A stretch of DNA of 57,338 bases, taken from an uncultured Clostridium sp. (GTDB taxonomy: Bacteria > Bacillota_I > Bacilli_A > Acholeplasmatales > Anaeroplasmataceae). Location: contig CAMNHY010000006.1 in assembly GCA_946540005.1 (NCBI GenBank), positions 1 to 57,338 on the forward strand, written 5' to 3'. Of this stretch, positions 22,625-31,643 are shown piece after piece. A program made the translations under genes and the position numbers. How positions within the stretch are numbered: position 1 is the stretch's first letter; the number at the start of each line of letters is the position of its first letter. The notes below the pieces were generated by a model. The model worked only from the letters and a program-made list of their open reading frames with translations. It did no database searches and was not told the origin of the DNA.

Positions 22625-23638
22625 ATGACTATAATTAACGGACAAGAAGTCAACGAACAAGTCTTAGATGAAATGGAAAGAACTAAGTGGTCACGTACTT
22701 GGAAAACTTTCTTAAAAGACTGGAGACTATATGCATTATTAGTACCACTATTAGTGTTTATGTTTCTTTTCAAATATTTACCACTAAAAGGTTTATTGAT
22801 GGCATTTAAGTCATATAATTCATCAGTTGACGTTTTAGATATGGATTGGCAAGGATACTTCTTCATGAAGAACTTGTTTAATGACGCTACATTCTGGCGT
22901 GCATTCAGAAATACATTCGTAAACTCAATGTATGGACTTATTTTTGGTTTCCCAATTCCAATTATGTTAGCCTTGATGTTTAGTGAAATAAACTCAAATG
23001 GTTATAGATCTGTACTTCAAGTTTGTTCTTACTTACCTAAGTTCATGTCAACAGTTGTTATTACTACAGTTTTAACAATTTGGAGTAGAAATGTTATTGG
23101 TTCAACTTCAACTATTCAAGGTCTATTAACTAAAGTTTATATAAATTTAGGATGGATGAGCGAAACAGAGAAAATACTTGAAGAAGTACGTTTCTTTAGA
23201 CCATTATATCAAGTATCAGGTGTATGGGAAGGTGCAGGTTACGGTTCAATCGTATACTTTGCAGCTGTATTAGCTATTTCACCTACTAGCTACGAAGCAG
23301 CTAGAATGGATGGAGCTAATAAGTTACAACAAATTAGATATGTAACAATCCCTGGTATGGCTCCAACATTAAGTATTATGTTAATTACTCGTATCGGTCA
23401 TGCTTTAAATATCGGTTATGAAAAGGTTATGTTATTATATACACCAGCTAACTACGAAACAGCAGACGTTATTTCAACATTCGTTACTCGTATGCGTAGT
23501 GGTGAAAATGGTGGTGCAGTAACAACAAACTATCCACTTGGTATTGCAGCAGACTTAATGAACTCTATTATTGCAATGGCTCTAGTGTTAGGTGCTAATA
23601 CAATTTCTAGAAAAGTTTCTGATACATCATTATTCTAA
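22625..23638 (+). CDS. Sugar ABC transporter permease, LplB-type
   Basis: This is one of two membrane subunits of a carbohydrate ABC importer of the LplB/YteP type, which handles complex glycans and uronic acid oligosaccharides in Firmicutes. It has six helices, a cytosolic N-terminus of about 35 residues, and the ATPase-docking EAA loop EAARMDGANKLQQIRYVTIP near residue 228. I chose ATG 22625 because AAAGGA lies upstream at a workable distance; the in-frame GTG at 22616 abuts that site. Confidence 0.9.
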   Translation: MTIINGQEVNEQVLDEMERTKWSRTWKTFLKDWRLYALLVPLLVFMFLFKYLPLKGLLMAFKSYNSSVDVLDMDWQGYFFMKNLFNDATFWRAFRNTFVNSMYGLIFGFPIPIMLALMFSEINSNGYRSVLQVCSYLPKFMSTVVITTVLTIWSRNVIGSTSTIQGLLTKVYINLGWMSETEKILEEVRFFRPLYQVSGVWEGAGYGSIVYFAAVLAISPTSYEAARMDGANKLQQIRYVTIPGMAPTLSIMLITRIGHALNIGYEKVMLLYTPANYETADVISTFVTRMRSGENGGAVTTNYPLGIAADLMNSIIAMALVLGANTISRKVSDTSLF

Positions 23639-23655
23639 TAGGAGGATATTTTTAT

Positions 23656-24561
23656 ATGAAAGGTTTAGACAGAACAGAAGTAATATTTAGAATATTCTCA
23701 TACGTATTCTTAACATTATTTGCAATAGTTTGTTTATATCCAATGATTTATGTTTTATCTGTAGCTTTATCAGATACAGCTGGATATACATCAAATAATA
23801 TTTGGTTATTACCATTAGTAAGTGATGGTAATGGTGGAACTAGAGTTGGTATTTCACCATTTGATTCAGCAAATAGTGCATTCGCATATGTTGTTTCAGA
23901 AAAAACATTCTGGTTCTCATATTGTAATACTATTTTCTATGCATTCTATGGTACTGCAGTTTCAATGATTATTGGTATTACTGGTGGTTATGCTTTATCT
24001 AAAACACGTTTAATGTTTGGTAGAGGATTCAATTTCTTATTATCATTCACAATGTGGTTCTCAGCAGGTATTATCGCTACTTACCAAAATTTCGTTAACT
24101 TAGGTATTAAAAATAAATATGGATTTATTATAGGTCTTGGTTTCAACGCATTTAATATCATTTTATTAAGAAATGGTTTTAAAGGTGTTCCAACTGAAAT
24201 TGAAGAAGCTGCTACAATTGACGGTGCTTCAGAATTCCAATTATTAACTAAGATTTATATTCCAATGTCAAAATCTACAATAGCAACAGTAACAATGTTC
24301 TATGCATTGTCACGTTGGAATGGTTACTACTGGGCAAGTATATTACTTAGCGAAGAAGATCAACCATTACAAGTTCATATGCGTACTATGCTACAAGATA
24401 TTGAGAATTCAGAAATTGACTGGTCAGTTTCACACAATTATTCTCAAGATTCAGCTATGTTCGCAATGGTAATTTGTTCTATCATCCCTATCATCATCCT
24501 TTACCCATTAATGCAACGTTATTTCGCTGCTGGTGTAAATGTCGGTGGAGTTAAGGAATAG
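23656..24561 (+). CDS. Sugar ABC transporter permease, LplC-type
   Basis: This is the second membrane subunit of the importer (LplC/YtcP type), 301 residues with six helices. Its EAA loop EEAATIDGASEFQLLTKIYI near residue 190 contacts the ATPase. Helix one, YVFLTLFAIVCLYPMIYVL, and the C-terminal PLMQRYFAAGVNVGGVK are typical. An RBS (AGGAGGA) precedes ATG 23656, 17 bases after the partner permease. Its neighbours and the pectin enzymes suggest oligogalacturonide or rhamnogalacturonide uptake. Confidence 0.92.
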   Translation: MKGLDRTEVIFRIFSYVFLTLFAIVCLYPMIYVLSVALSDTAGYTSNNIWLLPLVSDGNGGTRVGISPFDSANSAFAYVVSEKTFWFSYCNTIFYAFYGTAVSMIIGITGGYALSKTRLMFGRGFNFLLSFTMWFSAGIIATYQNFVNLGIKNKYGFIIGLGFNAFNIILLRNGFKGVPTEIEEAATIDGASEFQLLTKIYIPMSKSTIATVTMFYALSRWNGYYWASILLSEEDQPLQVHMRTMLQDIENSEIDWSVSHNYSQDSAMFAMVICSIIPIIILYPLMQRYFAAGVNVGGVKE

Positions 24562-24601
24562 AAATATAAAAACAAAAAGACAAAAGGAGAAAAAAGAAAT
24601 A

Positions 24602-26938
24602 ATGAAAAAAAATTTAAAAGTTGCTCTTCTTTCTACTCTAGCTGTTGCAGGTGTTGCAACAATTGCTTCATGTAGTAAACCAGCAACAACATCAACAACT
24701 GGTTCACAACCAGCATCACAACCAACATCACAACCAACATCTACTTCTAGATATGATGGTAAAGGTGCAACTCTTCGTGTAGCTATTGACTACCAATCAG
24801 GTTCTAAAGTTTCAGGTGTATCATATCAAATGAAGGACTCTGTAACATTAGCTTATGGTGATAACACTGTTTTAACAAAGGATGTTACATTACCTACTTG
24901 GAAAGCATTTGGTTCTAAGTTAAACTTAGATATTAAAGATGGTCAAGATTATTCTAAAGAAATGAAAGACATATGGCAACAATATGATTCAGATGGTTAC
25001 AAAGATGCTAATGGTAATCTATTAGACCTTGTTATGGGTGATTCAAAGACTTATAACACTGCTATTGCTAACAATAAGCTTGAAGCAATTTCAGATCATA
25101 TTAATGAAATGCCTAACTTCAAGAGATGGACAGAAGAAAATGCATCAATTTACTCTTCAATGAGAGCTACTGATGGTAAAGTTTACTATACTCCATATTT
25201 TGATGGTTTAGATGACATCGAAAAGATGAATTTAATGAACATTGATTATATTGAAAAGTTATTAGATTCTGATGAAAATCAATTATCAACAGATAAGACT
25301 CCTTCATCAAAACAAGCATTTGCTTATCAACCAACTGTAGCTGATCAAGCTAGTGCTAAAGTAACTATTTCTTATAAGGGTGGTCGTACTAACTTCAATG
25401 CTAATTTCAGTGCTGATAACAATGCTGTTAAGAAGCAAAATGAATTAGATGTTAAGAATGGTAAGACATTAGTTCAAGCTTTAAAGGCTGCTTTAAAGGC
25501 TGAATATGCTGCTGCATTACCTCAATCTTTAGGTGGTACTGCTAGTGCTGCAGATGCTAAATTCACTAAGTTATCTGAAATTTTCACAAGCGAAAGTGCT
25601 TGCTATAATGTTGACGATTTAGTTGCATTATTACGTGCAGTTAAATATAATTCAACATTCTTAACAGGAGATGCTACTAAGAATATTACTCCAGTTGTTC
25701 CTCGTACAGCTCAAAATAACCGTACTTATCAAATTGCTGAAATGGCAGCATGGTGGGGTGTAAGAGGTCTTTCTGGTGAAAACGGAAAGTTATACTTCGA
25801 TACAAATGAAGAATTACAAGATGCTTGTGGTCAAGTAAAGACATATACTGTATTAGAATACTTAAATACTTTATACAATGAAGGATTAATCCAAGAAAAC
25901 CTATATACTAATGGTGGTTCTGACATGTCATCAACTGAATTCCGTAAAGCAGGTATTCAAAATGGTACTGTATTCATGGTATATGATTATAATGCTACAA
26001 CAACTCAATATAACAAAGACGTTGTATCAGCAAATAAGATTAATTTAACAGCTGTTTTACCTCCAGTACAAAATTGGACAGGAACTAAGAAGTTAGATTA
26101 TCATACAGAAGATTCAGCTAAAGGTTGGTCTGTAGATGGTTATGTTCACTTTACAGAAGATAACCGTGCATTAAAGTCAGGTGGATGGGCTATTCCTAAG
26201 ACTTCACAAAATAAGGCTAGTGCTTTAGCATTAATGGATTACTTATTCTCTGAAGAAGGTGCTAGAATCCAAGACTATGGTCCAGATTCAACTTATGCAG
26301 CTAACGCTACAGTTTCTATTAAGGATAGTAAATCAAAAGAAGTTGTAAAGACTTTCAATGTTAAAGCAGGTGACAGAGTTTATTGGAATGTTCCAAATGG
26401 TTCTGTAATTCAAGGTGGAGAAGACTGCCCAGTAATTTCAGATGTAATTAAGGCAGCTGTTCAATATTCTGGTTATACTTGGAACGATTATTATAGAATT
26501 TTCATTGGTTCAACACAAGGTATTGGACACGTTCGTTCATCAGGTCTAGATTATCAATGTACATTCTCTCAACAAGGTAGAGATGGTTTAAACAAGCTTG
26601 AAACTGCTATTGCTAATGGTTCATTCTTATTAGCTTGTACTACATTTGAAGATGATACAAATAAGTTCTTCAACTCAGTTCCTAGCCAAATCAATATTGA
26701 TGCTACAACTCAAACTCAACTTGACAAAGATACAGTTGTAAAAACAGTTAATAATTTCTGGAATAACGGTCAATCAAAGGTTGTTTGGACAGGTGCAAGA
26801 TTCATTTGTGGAGGATGGACTGAAAGCAACGTTGTTGCAGTTGTAACTTCAAAAGATGCATATCTATCTTCTTTAAGCACTTATAACGAAGTATATGTTA
26901 CTGCTTATAGAACTGGATTAAGAAACATGGGTATTTAA
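24602..26938 (+). CDS. Extracellular solute-binding lipoprotein of the pectin ABC importer
   Basis: This 778-residue lipoprotein has lipobox IASC (Cys24) followed by a low-complexity Ser/Thr/Gln/Pro linker (residues about 28-50). The mature part resembles LplA-type binding proteins, which deliver large oligosaccharides to LplB/LplC permeases. It is longer than the usual 430-560 residues, with an Ala/Lys-rich insertion near residues 230-320. I chose ATG 24602, where the signal peptide begins; the frame extends upstream into the permease gene but without a signal. AAAGGAG lies upstream. A strong hairpin follows the gene inside the operon. Confidence 0.88.
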   Translation: MKKNLKVALLSTLAVAGVATIASCSKPATTSTTGSQPASQPTSQPTSTSRYDGKGATLRVAIDYQSGSKVSGVSYQMKDSVTLAYGDNTVLTKDVTLPTWKAFGSKLNLDIKDGQDYSKEMKDIWQQYDSDGYKDANGNLLDLVMGDSKTYNTAIANNKLEAISDHINEMPNFKRWTEENASIYSSMRATDGKVYYTPYFDGLDDIEKMNLMNIDYIEKLLDSDENQLSTDKTPSSKQAFAYQPTVADQASAKVTISYKGGRTNFNANFSADNNAVKKQNELDVKNGKTLVQALKAALKAEYAAALPQSLGGTASAADAKFTKLSEIFTSESACYNVDDLVALLRAVKYNSTFLTGDATKNITPVVPRTAQNNRTYQIAEMAAWWGVRGLSGENGKLYFDTNEELQDACGQVKTYTVLEYLNTLYNEGLIQENLYTNGGSDMSSTEFRKAGIQNGTVFMVYDYNATTTQYNKDVVSANKINLTAVLPPVQNWTGTKKLDYHTEDSAKGWSVDGYVHFTEDNRALKSGGWAIPKTSQNKASALALMDYLFSEEGARIQDYGPDSTYAANATVSIKDSKSKEVVKTFNVKAGDRVYWNVPNGSVIQGGEDCPVISDVIKAAVQYSGYTWNDYYRIFIGSTQGIGHVRSSGLDYQCTFSQQGRDGLNKLETAIANGSFLLACTTFEDDTNKFFNSVPSQINIDATTQTQLDKDTVVKTVNNFWNNGQSKVVWTGARFICGGWTESNVVAVVTSKDAYLSSLSTYNEVYVTAYRTGLRNMGI

Positions 26939-26965
26939 TTACCTTAATATAATTCTATTTTTATA

Positions 26966-27010
26966 AATATTATATAGCTCTGGGGTGAATCCCCAGAGTG
27001 ATATAATATT
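26966..27010 (+). other. Strong intra-operon hairpin
   Basis: AATATTATAT (26966-26975) pairs with ATATAATATT (27001-27010), and CTCTGGGG (26978-26985) pairs with CCCCAGAG (26991-26998), nearly 20 bp around the five-base loop TGAAT. Only a weak T-stretch follows (AAATTTTTG). Its GC-rich core stands out in this AT-rich genome. It could protect the binding-protein mRNA from 3' decay or act as a partial terminator, reducing expression of the downstream genes. Confidence 0.75.
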
Positions 27011-27039
27011 AAATTTTTGAAATGTAATTGGAGGCAATT

Positions 27040-27735
27040 ATGATGAAAAAAAATATTATACAAAAGGTGGCTATTATTACAATCTTAGTTGCAACCTTTG
27101 CATTATTTGTTTTAAGTTTATGCTATGTTCATGAAGCATGGAGATCTTTAACTTATTATGGAACTTCAGAAAACATTCCTAATTTCTATAAGAATTATGC
27201 TTATCTTGGTTGGGTTTCATTAGTATTCTCAAATTCAAATGAAGCTTATCAATTCTATTTCACAATTTGGAATGATATTAATGCTGCAAATAACATGATT
27301 TTTAATACTTCAATTGTAACATTTGTGTTAATTGCAATTGCAGCAATTGCAGGTAATGTATCAAGAAGAAAATTCTACATTTCTAATTTAGTAACAGGAT
27401 TATTAATTAGTGTTGTTGGAATTATTATGTCAATTATTACTATTACAAAGTGTGTTACTGTACAAAATGATTTTGCTATTGTACAACCAGATTTAGACTA
27501 TTACACTACATATATTAATAATAAATCTATGGCAATCAATGGACAACCTGGTGTATTTGCAATCGTTTATATGGTAATATTTATCTTATTATTAATTGGA
27601 TTTGCATTTGTAACAGTATATAAATTTATTAAAACTTATCCAAACTTTAAAAAGGAAAGTTCAATTGAATTAGAAAAAGAAGAGGCTGAAAAGTCAGCTG
27701 ATTTAGATAGAACTATTACAACTAAGGAGGCTTAA
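27040..27735 (+). CDS. Uncharacterised four-helix membrane protein
   Basis: I do not recognise this 231-residue protein. Predicted helices lie at about residues 9-30, 85-106, 116-138 and 176-200. The loop between helices one and two (about 55 residues, Trp/Tyr/Asn-rich) and that between three and four are extracytoplasmic. The C-terminal tail is acidic and lysine-rich. Start ATG 27040 follows GGAGGC; ATG 27043 is adjacent. It stands between the binding protein and the next membrane protein, five bases apart, so it is part of the transport operon. Confidence 0.7.
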   Translation: MMKKNIIQKVAIITILVATFALFVLSLCYVHEAWRSLTYYGTSENIPNFYKNYAYLGWVSLVFSNSNEAYQFYFTIWNDINAANNMIFNTSIVTFVLIAIAAIAGNVSRRKFYISNLVTGLLISVVGIIMSIITITKCVTVQNDFAIVQPDLDYYTTYINNKSMAINGQPGVFAIVYMVIFILLLIGFAFVTVYKFIKTYPNFKKESSIELEKEEAEKSADLDRTITTKEA

Positions 27736-27739
27736 GCAT

Positions 27740-28543
27740 ATGAGTAATCTAGAAGATATTCAAGCTCAAAAAGATGAAGTTGCAAGATTAGAAGCAGAAC
27801 GTTTAGCCCAAATTAAAGCTAAAAAATTAGAAGCTAAAGGCCCTAGTCGTAAGGAACTTAAAGAATTAAGATATCAACAAAAACAAGCAATCAAAAATTC
27901 TATGTCAGAAGTTGAATATAGTGATATGCAACTTGAAAAGATGCGTTATTTCAATAATACACTTGCATATGGTTTAGGTTATGTAGGTATTGCATTCTCA
28001 TTTACCGCTGCATTAATTGCATTAAACACTTTATCACCTATTTACTTCTTATCAGGATTTGGTTGTGTAATTGCAATCTTAATGAATATTGTTATTCTTT
28101 TAGCAGGATTCTTATCTGCTGAAAAAGTAAAGACTTATTCTGAAGGTTATTCTAAAGTAGAATTAGTTTTAGGTGGTCTTTCAGTTTTACGTATTTTCTG
28201 GTATCCATTATCAACATGGATGCTATATTCTGATATGGTTAAAGACATAAAGAATGGCGCAAGTGCAGAAACAATTGTTAAATTATATACTAACAAATTA
28301 GGTCATTCTTTAATTGGTGGTACTCCAGTTGATAAAAATGGTATTGCTATTACTGAAAATGGTGCTGGTGCATTTGATCATTTCATCACATCAGGATTTT
28401 TAACTGCTAATGGACATATTCGTGCAATTATTATGATTGTATGTTTATTAATTGGAGCAGCTGGATTTATAGGATCTGGTATTGTAGGTTATACAAGAGC
28501 GCGTAAACTTCACAAATATCTAGAAAGAATTAACAACAAGTAG
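27740..28543 (+). CDS. Uncharacterised membrane protein with N-terminal coiled coil
   Basis: The 267-residue protein begins with about 75 charged residues forming a likely coiled coil (DIQAQKDEVARLEAERLAQI), then four membrane helices at about 80-104, 108-132, 143-160 and 233-253. A long loop (about 165-230) lies outside the membrane. A strong RBS (AAGGAGG) precedes it, and it ends 11 bases before the ABC ATPase gene. It belongs to no family I recognise. The design resembles that of the protein at 29879-30985, suggesting a shared role at the cytoplasmic face. Confidence 0.7.
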   Translation: MSNLEDIQAQKDEVARLEAERLAQIKAKKLEAKGPSRKELKELRYQQKQAIKNSMSEVEYSDMQLEKMRYFNNTLAYGLGYVGIAFSFTAALIALNTLSPIYFLSGFGCVIAILMNIVILLAGFLSAEKVKTYSEGYSKVELVLGGLSVLRIFWYPLSTWMLYSDMVKDIKNGASAETIVKLYTNKLGHSLIGGTPVDKNGIAITENGAGAFDHFITSGFLTANGHIRAIIMIVCLLIGAAGFIGSGIVGYTRARKLHKYLERINNK

Positions 28544-28554
28544 GAGGATAAAAT

Positions 28555-29862
28555 ATGGCTACAGTAGTAACTTTAAGAAATGTAAACAAAATTTATCCTA
28601 GCGGTGTTCATGCTGTTCATGATTTCAATATTGAAATTGAACAAGGTGAATTCATTGTTATGTGTGGACCTTCTGGATGTGGTAAATCAACTACTTTACG
28701 TATGATTGCTGGTCTTGAAGAAATTTCAAGTGGAGATTTAATTATTAATGGTAAAAGAGTTAATGATGTAGCTCCAAGAGATAGAAATATTGCAATGGTA
28801 TTCCAAAACTATGCGTTATATGCGCATATGACTGTATATCATAACTTAGCATTCTCAATGATGATTAGAAAAATGGATTCTGATGAAATTCATAAACGTG
28901 TTATGAGTGCTGCTAAGATGTTAGGTTTGTTACCTTATTTAAATAGAAAGCCTAAGCAATTATCAGGTGGACAACGTCAAAGAGTTGCAGTAGGTCGTGC
29001 AATTGTACGTAACCCTATTGTTTACTTATTAGATGAACCATTATCAAATCTTGATGCTAAATTACGTGCATCAATGCGTAAAGATTTAGCTCAATTACAT
29101 CATAGTTTAAATTCAACATTTATCTATGTAACACATGACCAAATCGAAGCTTTAACATTAGCTGATAGAATTGTTGTTATGTCTGATGGTTATGTTCAAC
29201 AAATTGCATCACCAAAAGAAATGTTTGATAATCCTGAAAATGTATTCGTTGCAGGTTTCATCGGAACACCTCCAATGAATTTCTATCATGGTTATTTAAA
29301 TGAAAACGGTAAATTTGTTCAATTTGATGGTAACTTTAATTATAAGTTAACTGGTGATAATTTAGAAAAAGCTAAGGGATTTAAAAAATCAATTAAGCAT
29401 GCTAAATTAAGTAATAACGTTTTAACTGTTGAAAACGTTGAATTCTTCTTTGCTAATAGTTCTGAAAAGTATGGTAGTGATGCTGAATTTGATGTTTACT
29501 TTACTGAAAATGATTATGTTGGTAAAGTTACAGATGAAGTATTAGCACCAGCTGAAAAGCAAAATGATGAATTAAAACCATATATCTTTAAAGAAGTTAT
29601 TATGGCAAGTAGACCTGATTATGTTTATATGGATGAAGCTTCACTAGTTAAATTTGCAGATTCAAAGATTAATTTACGTGTTGAATATTCAGAACACCTT
29701 GGTGCATATAACTTAATTTATGGTGATATTAATAACGAGCGTTGTACTGCAAAAGTTTCTGGAAGAGATGAAGCTAAGTCTGAATTTATTCAAATTGCAT
29801 TTGATATGAATAAAGTTCATTTCTTTGACGCAGAAACAACAAAGAGAATTACTGGTAGATAA
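28555..29862 (+). CDS. Sugar ABC transporter ATP-binding protein, MsmX/UgpC type
   Basis: This is the ATPase that powers carbohydrate importers of the LplBC type. Walker A is GPSGCGKST (near residue 39), the Q-loop is in MVFQNYALYAHM, the signature is LSGGQRQRVAVGRA, Walker B is VYLLDEPLSNLDA, and the switch His is in YVTHDQIEAL. Residues from about 240 form TOBE-like regulatory domains. The length of 435 exceeds the usual 360-375, with extra sequence in the C-terminal region. In Bacillus one shared MsmX serves many importers; here it is encoded inside the operon, so it may be dedicated. Confidence 0.95.
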   Translation: MATVVTLRNVNKIYPSGVHAVHDFNIEIEQGEFIVMCGPSGCGKSTTLRMIAGLEEISSGDLIINGKRVNDVAPRDRNIAMVFQNYALYAHMTVYHNLAFSMMIRKMDSDEIHKRVMSAAKMLGLLPYLNRKPKQLSGGQRQRVAVGRAIVRNPIVYLLDEPLSNLDAKLRASMRKDLAQLHHSLNSTFIYVTHDQIEALTLADRIVVMSDGYVQQIASPKEMFDNPENVFVAGFIGTPPMNFYHGYLNENGKFVQFDGNFNYKLTGDNLEKAKGFKKSIKHAKLSNNVLTVENVEFFFANSSEKYGSDAEFDVYFTENDYVGKVTDEVLAPAEKQNDELKPYIFKEVIMASRPDYVYMDEASLVKFADSKINLRVEYSEHLGAYNLIYGDINNERCTAKVSGRDEAKSEFIQIAFDMNKVHFFDAETTKRITGR

Positions 29863-29878
29863 TAGAAGGAGTGATAAT

Positions 29879-30985
29879 ATGGAAAACAATTTTAATCAAG
29901 AAATTACTCCAAATGATTTAAAATCTAAGATTAAAGAATTAAAATTAGAACAAAAAGCTATGCTTCGTGATATGATTGCTGATCACGATGTTGAATTAAA
30001 GAAAATTCGTGATGAACAAAAGGTTGAATTACAAAGATTTAAAGAAGCACAAGTTGGTCAAAAAGAAATAGCTAAAAAGACTAAAGAAGAAGTTAAAATT
30101 CAAAATAAAGAATTCTATGCTAATCTAAAGAATGAGTATGAAACATTCCTTCAAAATCAAGCTGCTGATAAGGCTGAATTTGAAGCTAGTCATACAAATT
30201 TAGTTGATATTTATAAATTTGACTTAGCCCAAAAAGAAGCATTAGATATTTTTGCAATAAAGCAAAGAAATGCAAAAATGATTTTTGATTCTCAACAAAA
30301 AAATAAAGTTAATAAAGTTGATTTAGACTGGAAGAACGAAATTGTTAAGTTTAGACTTGAACAATTTGAAAAATTCCACAGACGTGAAGATGTTCTTAGA
30401 TATGATGAATATTTACTAGAACAAAAGCAAAAAGCTGAAATTGAAGCTTTAATGCCAAAAACTGAAAAAACAGATAGTAATAATTCACTAAAGGATGCTG
30501 ACAAAGAAAGTGGTAATGCAGTTACATTATTCTTCAAGCATCTTTGGAGAGACATTAAAGTTGCTATTAAATCAAAGCCAAGTATTATTTTTGGTTTATT
30601 AGTAATGTTAACTGGTTTCATTTTTGGATTCACTATTAATAACTTTATTAAATTAGCATATAACTTCACAGCTGAATATGCCTATGTTGGTTTATTAATA
30701 TTCATATATGAGCTTGCTGGTGTATTTAATATGGTAAATGGTTTTGGTATGTGTACTTCAAGAAGATTAAAATCTGTTGTAAGTGCAACAATTGCCACAG
30801 TATTAATGTTAATCACAGGTATTTTATGGATTTATGCAACTGGTCATTATTTAACTGGTTCAGAAAATCTTGAATTAGTTCCTTTAACATCAAGTATTAT
30901 TATAGTCTCATTAATTACTTCAATTATTGGTGTAGTTGGTGGATATTTCACATATGATAGAGAAGCTTTAAAGGTTCGTAGATAA
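29879..30985 (+). CDS. Uncharacterised membrane protein with long N-terminal coiled coil
   Basis: In this 368-residue protein, residues about 10-190 are almost entirely charged helix (Lys/Glu/Gln-rich, for example KIKELKLEQKAMLRDMIADH), a long coiled coil expected in the cytoplasm. It is followed by four membrane helices from about residue 225 to 355. I find no family match. Start ATG 29879 follows GAAGGAG and lies 16 bases after the ATPase stop. Position right after the ATPase and the coiled-coil head suggest it could tether or couple operon products at the membrane; that is inference. Confidence 0.7.
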   Translation: MENNFNQEITPNDLKSKIKELKLEQKAMLRDMIADHDVELKKIRDEQKVELQRFKEAQVGQKEIAKKTKEEVKIQNKEFYANLKNEYETFLQNQAADKAEFEASHTNLVDIYKFDLAQKEALDIFAIKQRNAKMIFDSQQKNKVNKVDLDWKNEIVKFRLEQFEKFHRREDVLRYDEYLLEQKQKAEIEALMPKTEKTDSNNSLKDADKESGNAVTLFFKHLWRDIKVAIKSKPSIIFGLLVMLTGFIFGFTINNFIKLAYNFTAEYAYVGLLIFIYELAGVFNMVNGFGMCTSRRLKSVVSATIATVLMLITGILWIYATGHYLTGSENLELVPLTSSIIIVSLITSIIGVVGGYFTYDREALKVRR

Positions 30986-30989
30986 TTTT

Positions 30990-31643
30990 ATGAAAAAAGA
31001 TAAGAATAAGAACGAATTTAACCCTTATGCTACAGATAAATTAGCGAAGATTCCTTCATGGATTAAAGTCTTATTCCTAAAATATTGGGTAGCAGCAGCT
31101 ACCCTTTTCTTTTTTGGAATTGGAAATCCATTAATTATTAGTGAAGGTATGAAGTTAACTGCAAATGCAATACTTCCTATTTACATATTTTTAGCATTAG
31201 GTTTAGGATTATTAAGTGAATATATAACTAAACAGTTTATAAGACTGATGAAAACTTCAACAGATAATACATATAGATTTAATTTAGTTAATGGAAAAGG
31301 AATTAAATCTTTAGTATTAAATATTATATATGCGTTTATAATTTTAATACCTATGTTATCTATTTTAGTTTTCTTAGCTAGACATAATTTAGTATTTGAT
31401 GTTTTTGCTGAAAATGGACAGAAAGCTGCAATTGAACCTTTTACTGGTGGATTTGTATATATATTTTTAGATGCAGTATTTGTATCAATAAAGAATTTTA
31501 TTGTATATCAATATAAAAATCATAAGTATAACGTTATTAATAAACAAAATGAAGAACTTGTTAAAAAGTTAGAAGAATTATCTGATGAAGATTTAATTTA
31601 TCTTGATAATATACAAAAAGGAGTTAAGCCAAATGAACTTTAA
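30990..31643 (+). CDS. Uncharacterised membrane protein (four helices)
   Basis: The 217-residue protein has predicted helices at about residues 24-45, 52-74, 100-125 and 148-170, a polar C-terminal tail with a short coiled-coil-like end (NKQNEELVKKLEELSDEDLI), and a basic N-terminus. It starts four bases after the preceding gene without a clear ribosome binding site, so it is probably translated by coupling. It overlaps the polygalacturonase gene by 11 bases. No family is recognised. Confidence 0.65.
   Translation: MKKDKNKNEFNPYATDKLAKIPSWIKVLFLKYWVAAATLFFFGIGNPLIISEGMKLTANAILPIYIFLALGLGLLSEYITKQFIRLMKTSTDNTYRFNLVNGKGIKSLVLNIIYAFIILIPMLSILVFLARHNLVFDVFAENGQKAAIEPFTGGFVYIFLDAVFVSIKNFIVYQYKNHKYNVINKQNEELVKKLEELSDEDLIYLDNIQKGVKPNEL

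Noticed and set aside
24539-24601. Upstream extension of the binding-protein ORF
   Set aside because: The extension overlaps the permease gene and would bury the signal peptide; ATG 24602 follows AAAGGAG and begins a normal lipoprotein signal.
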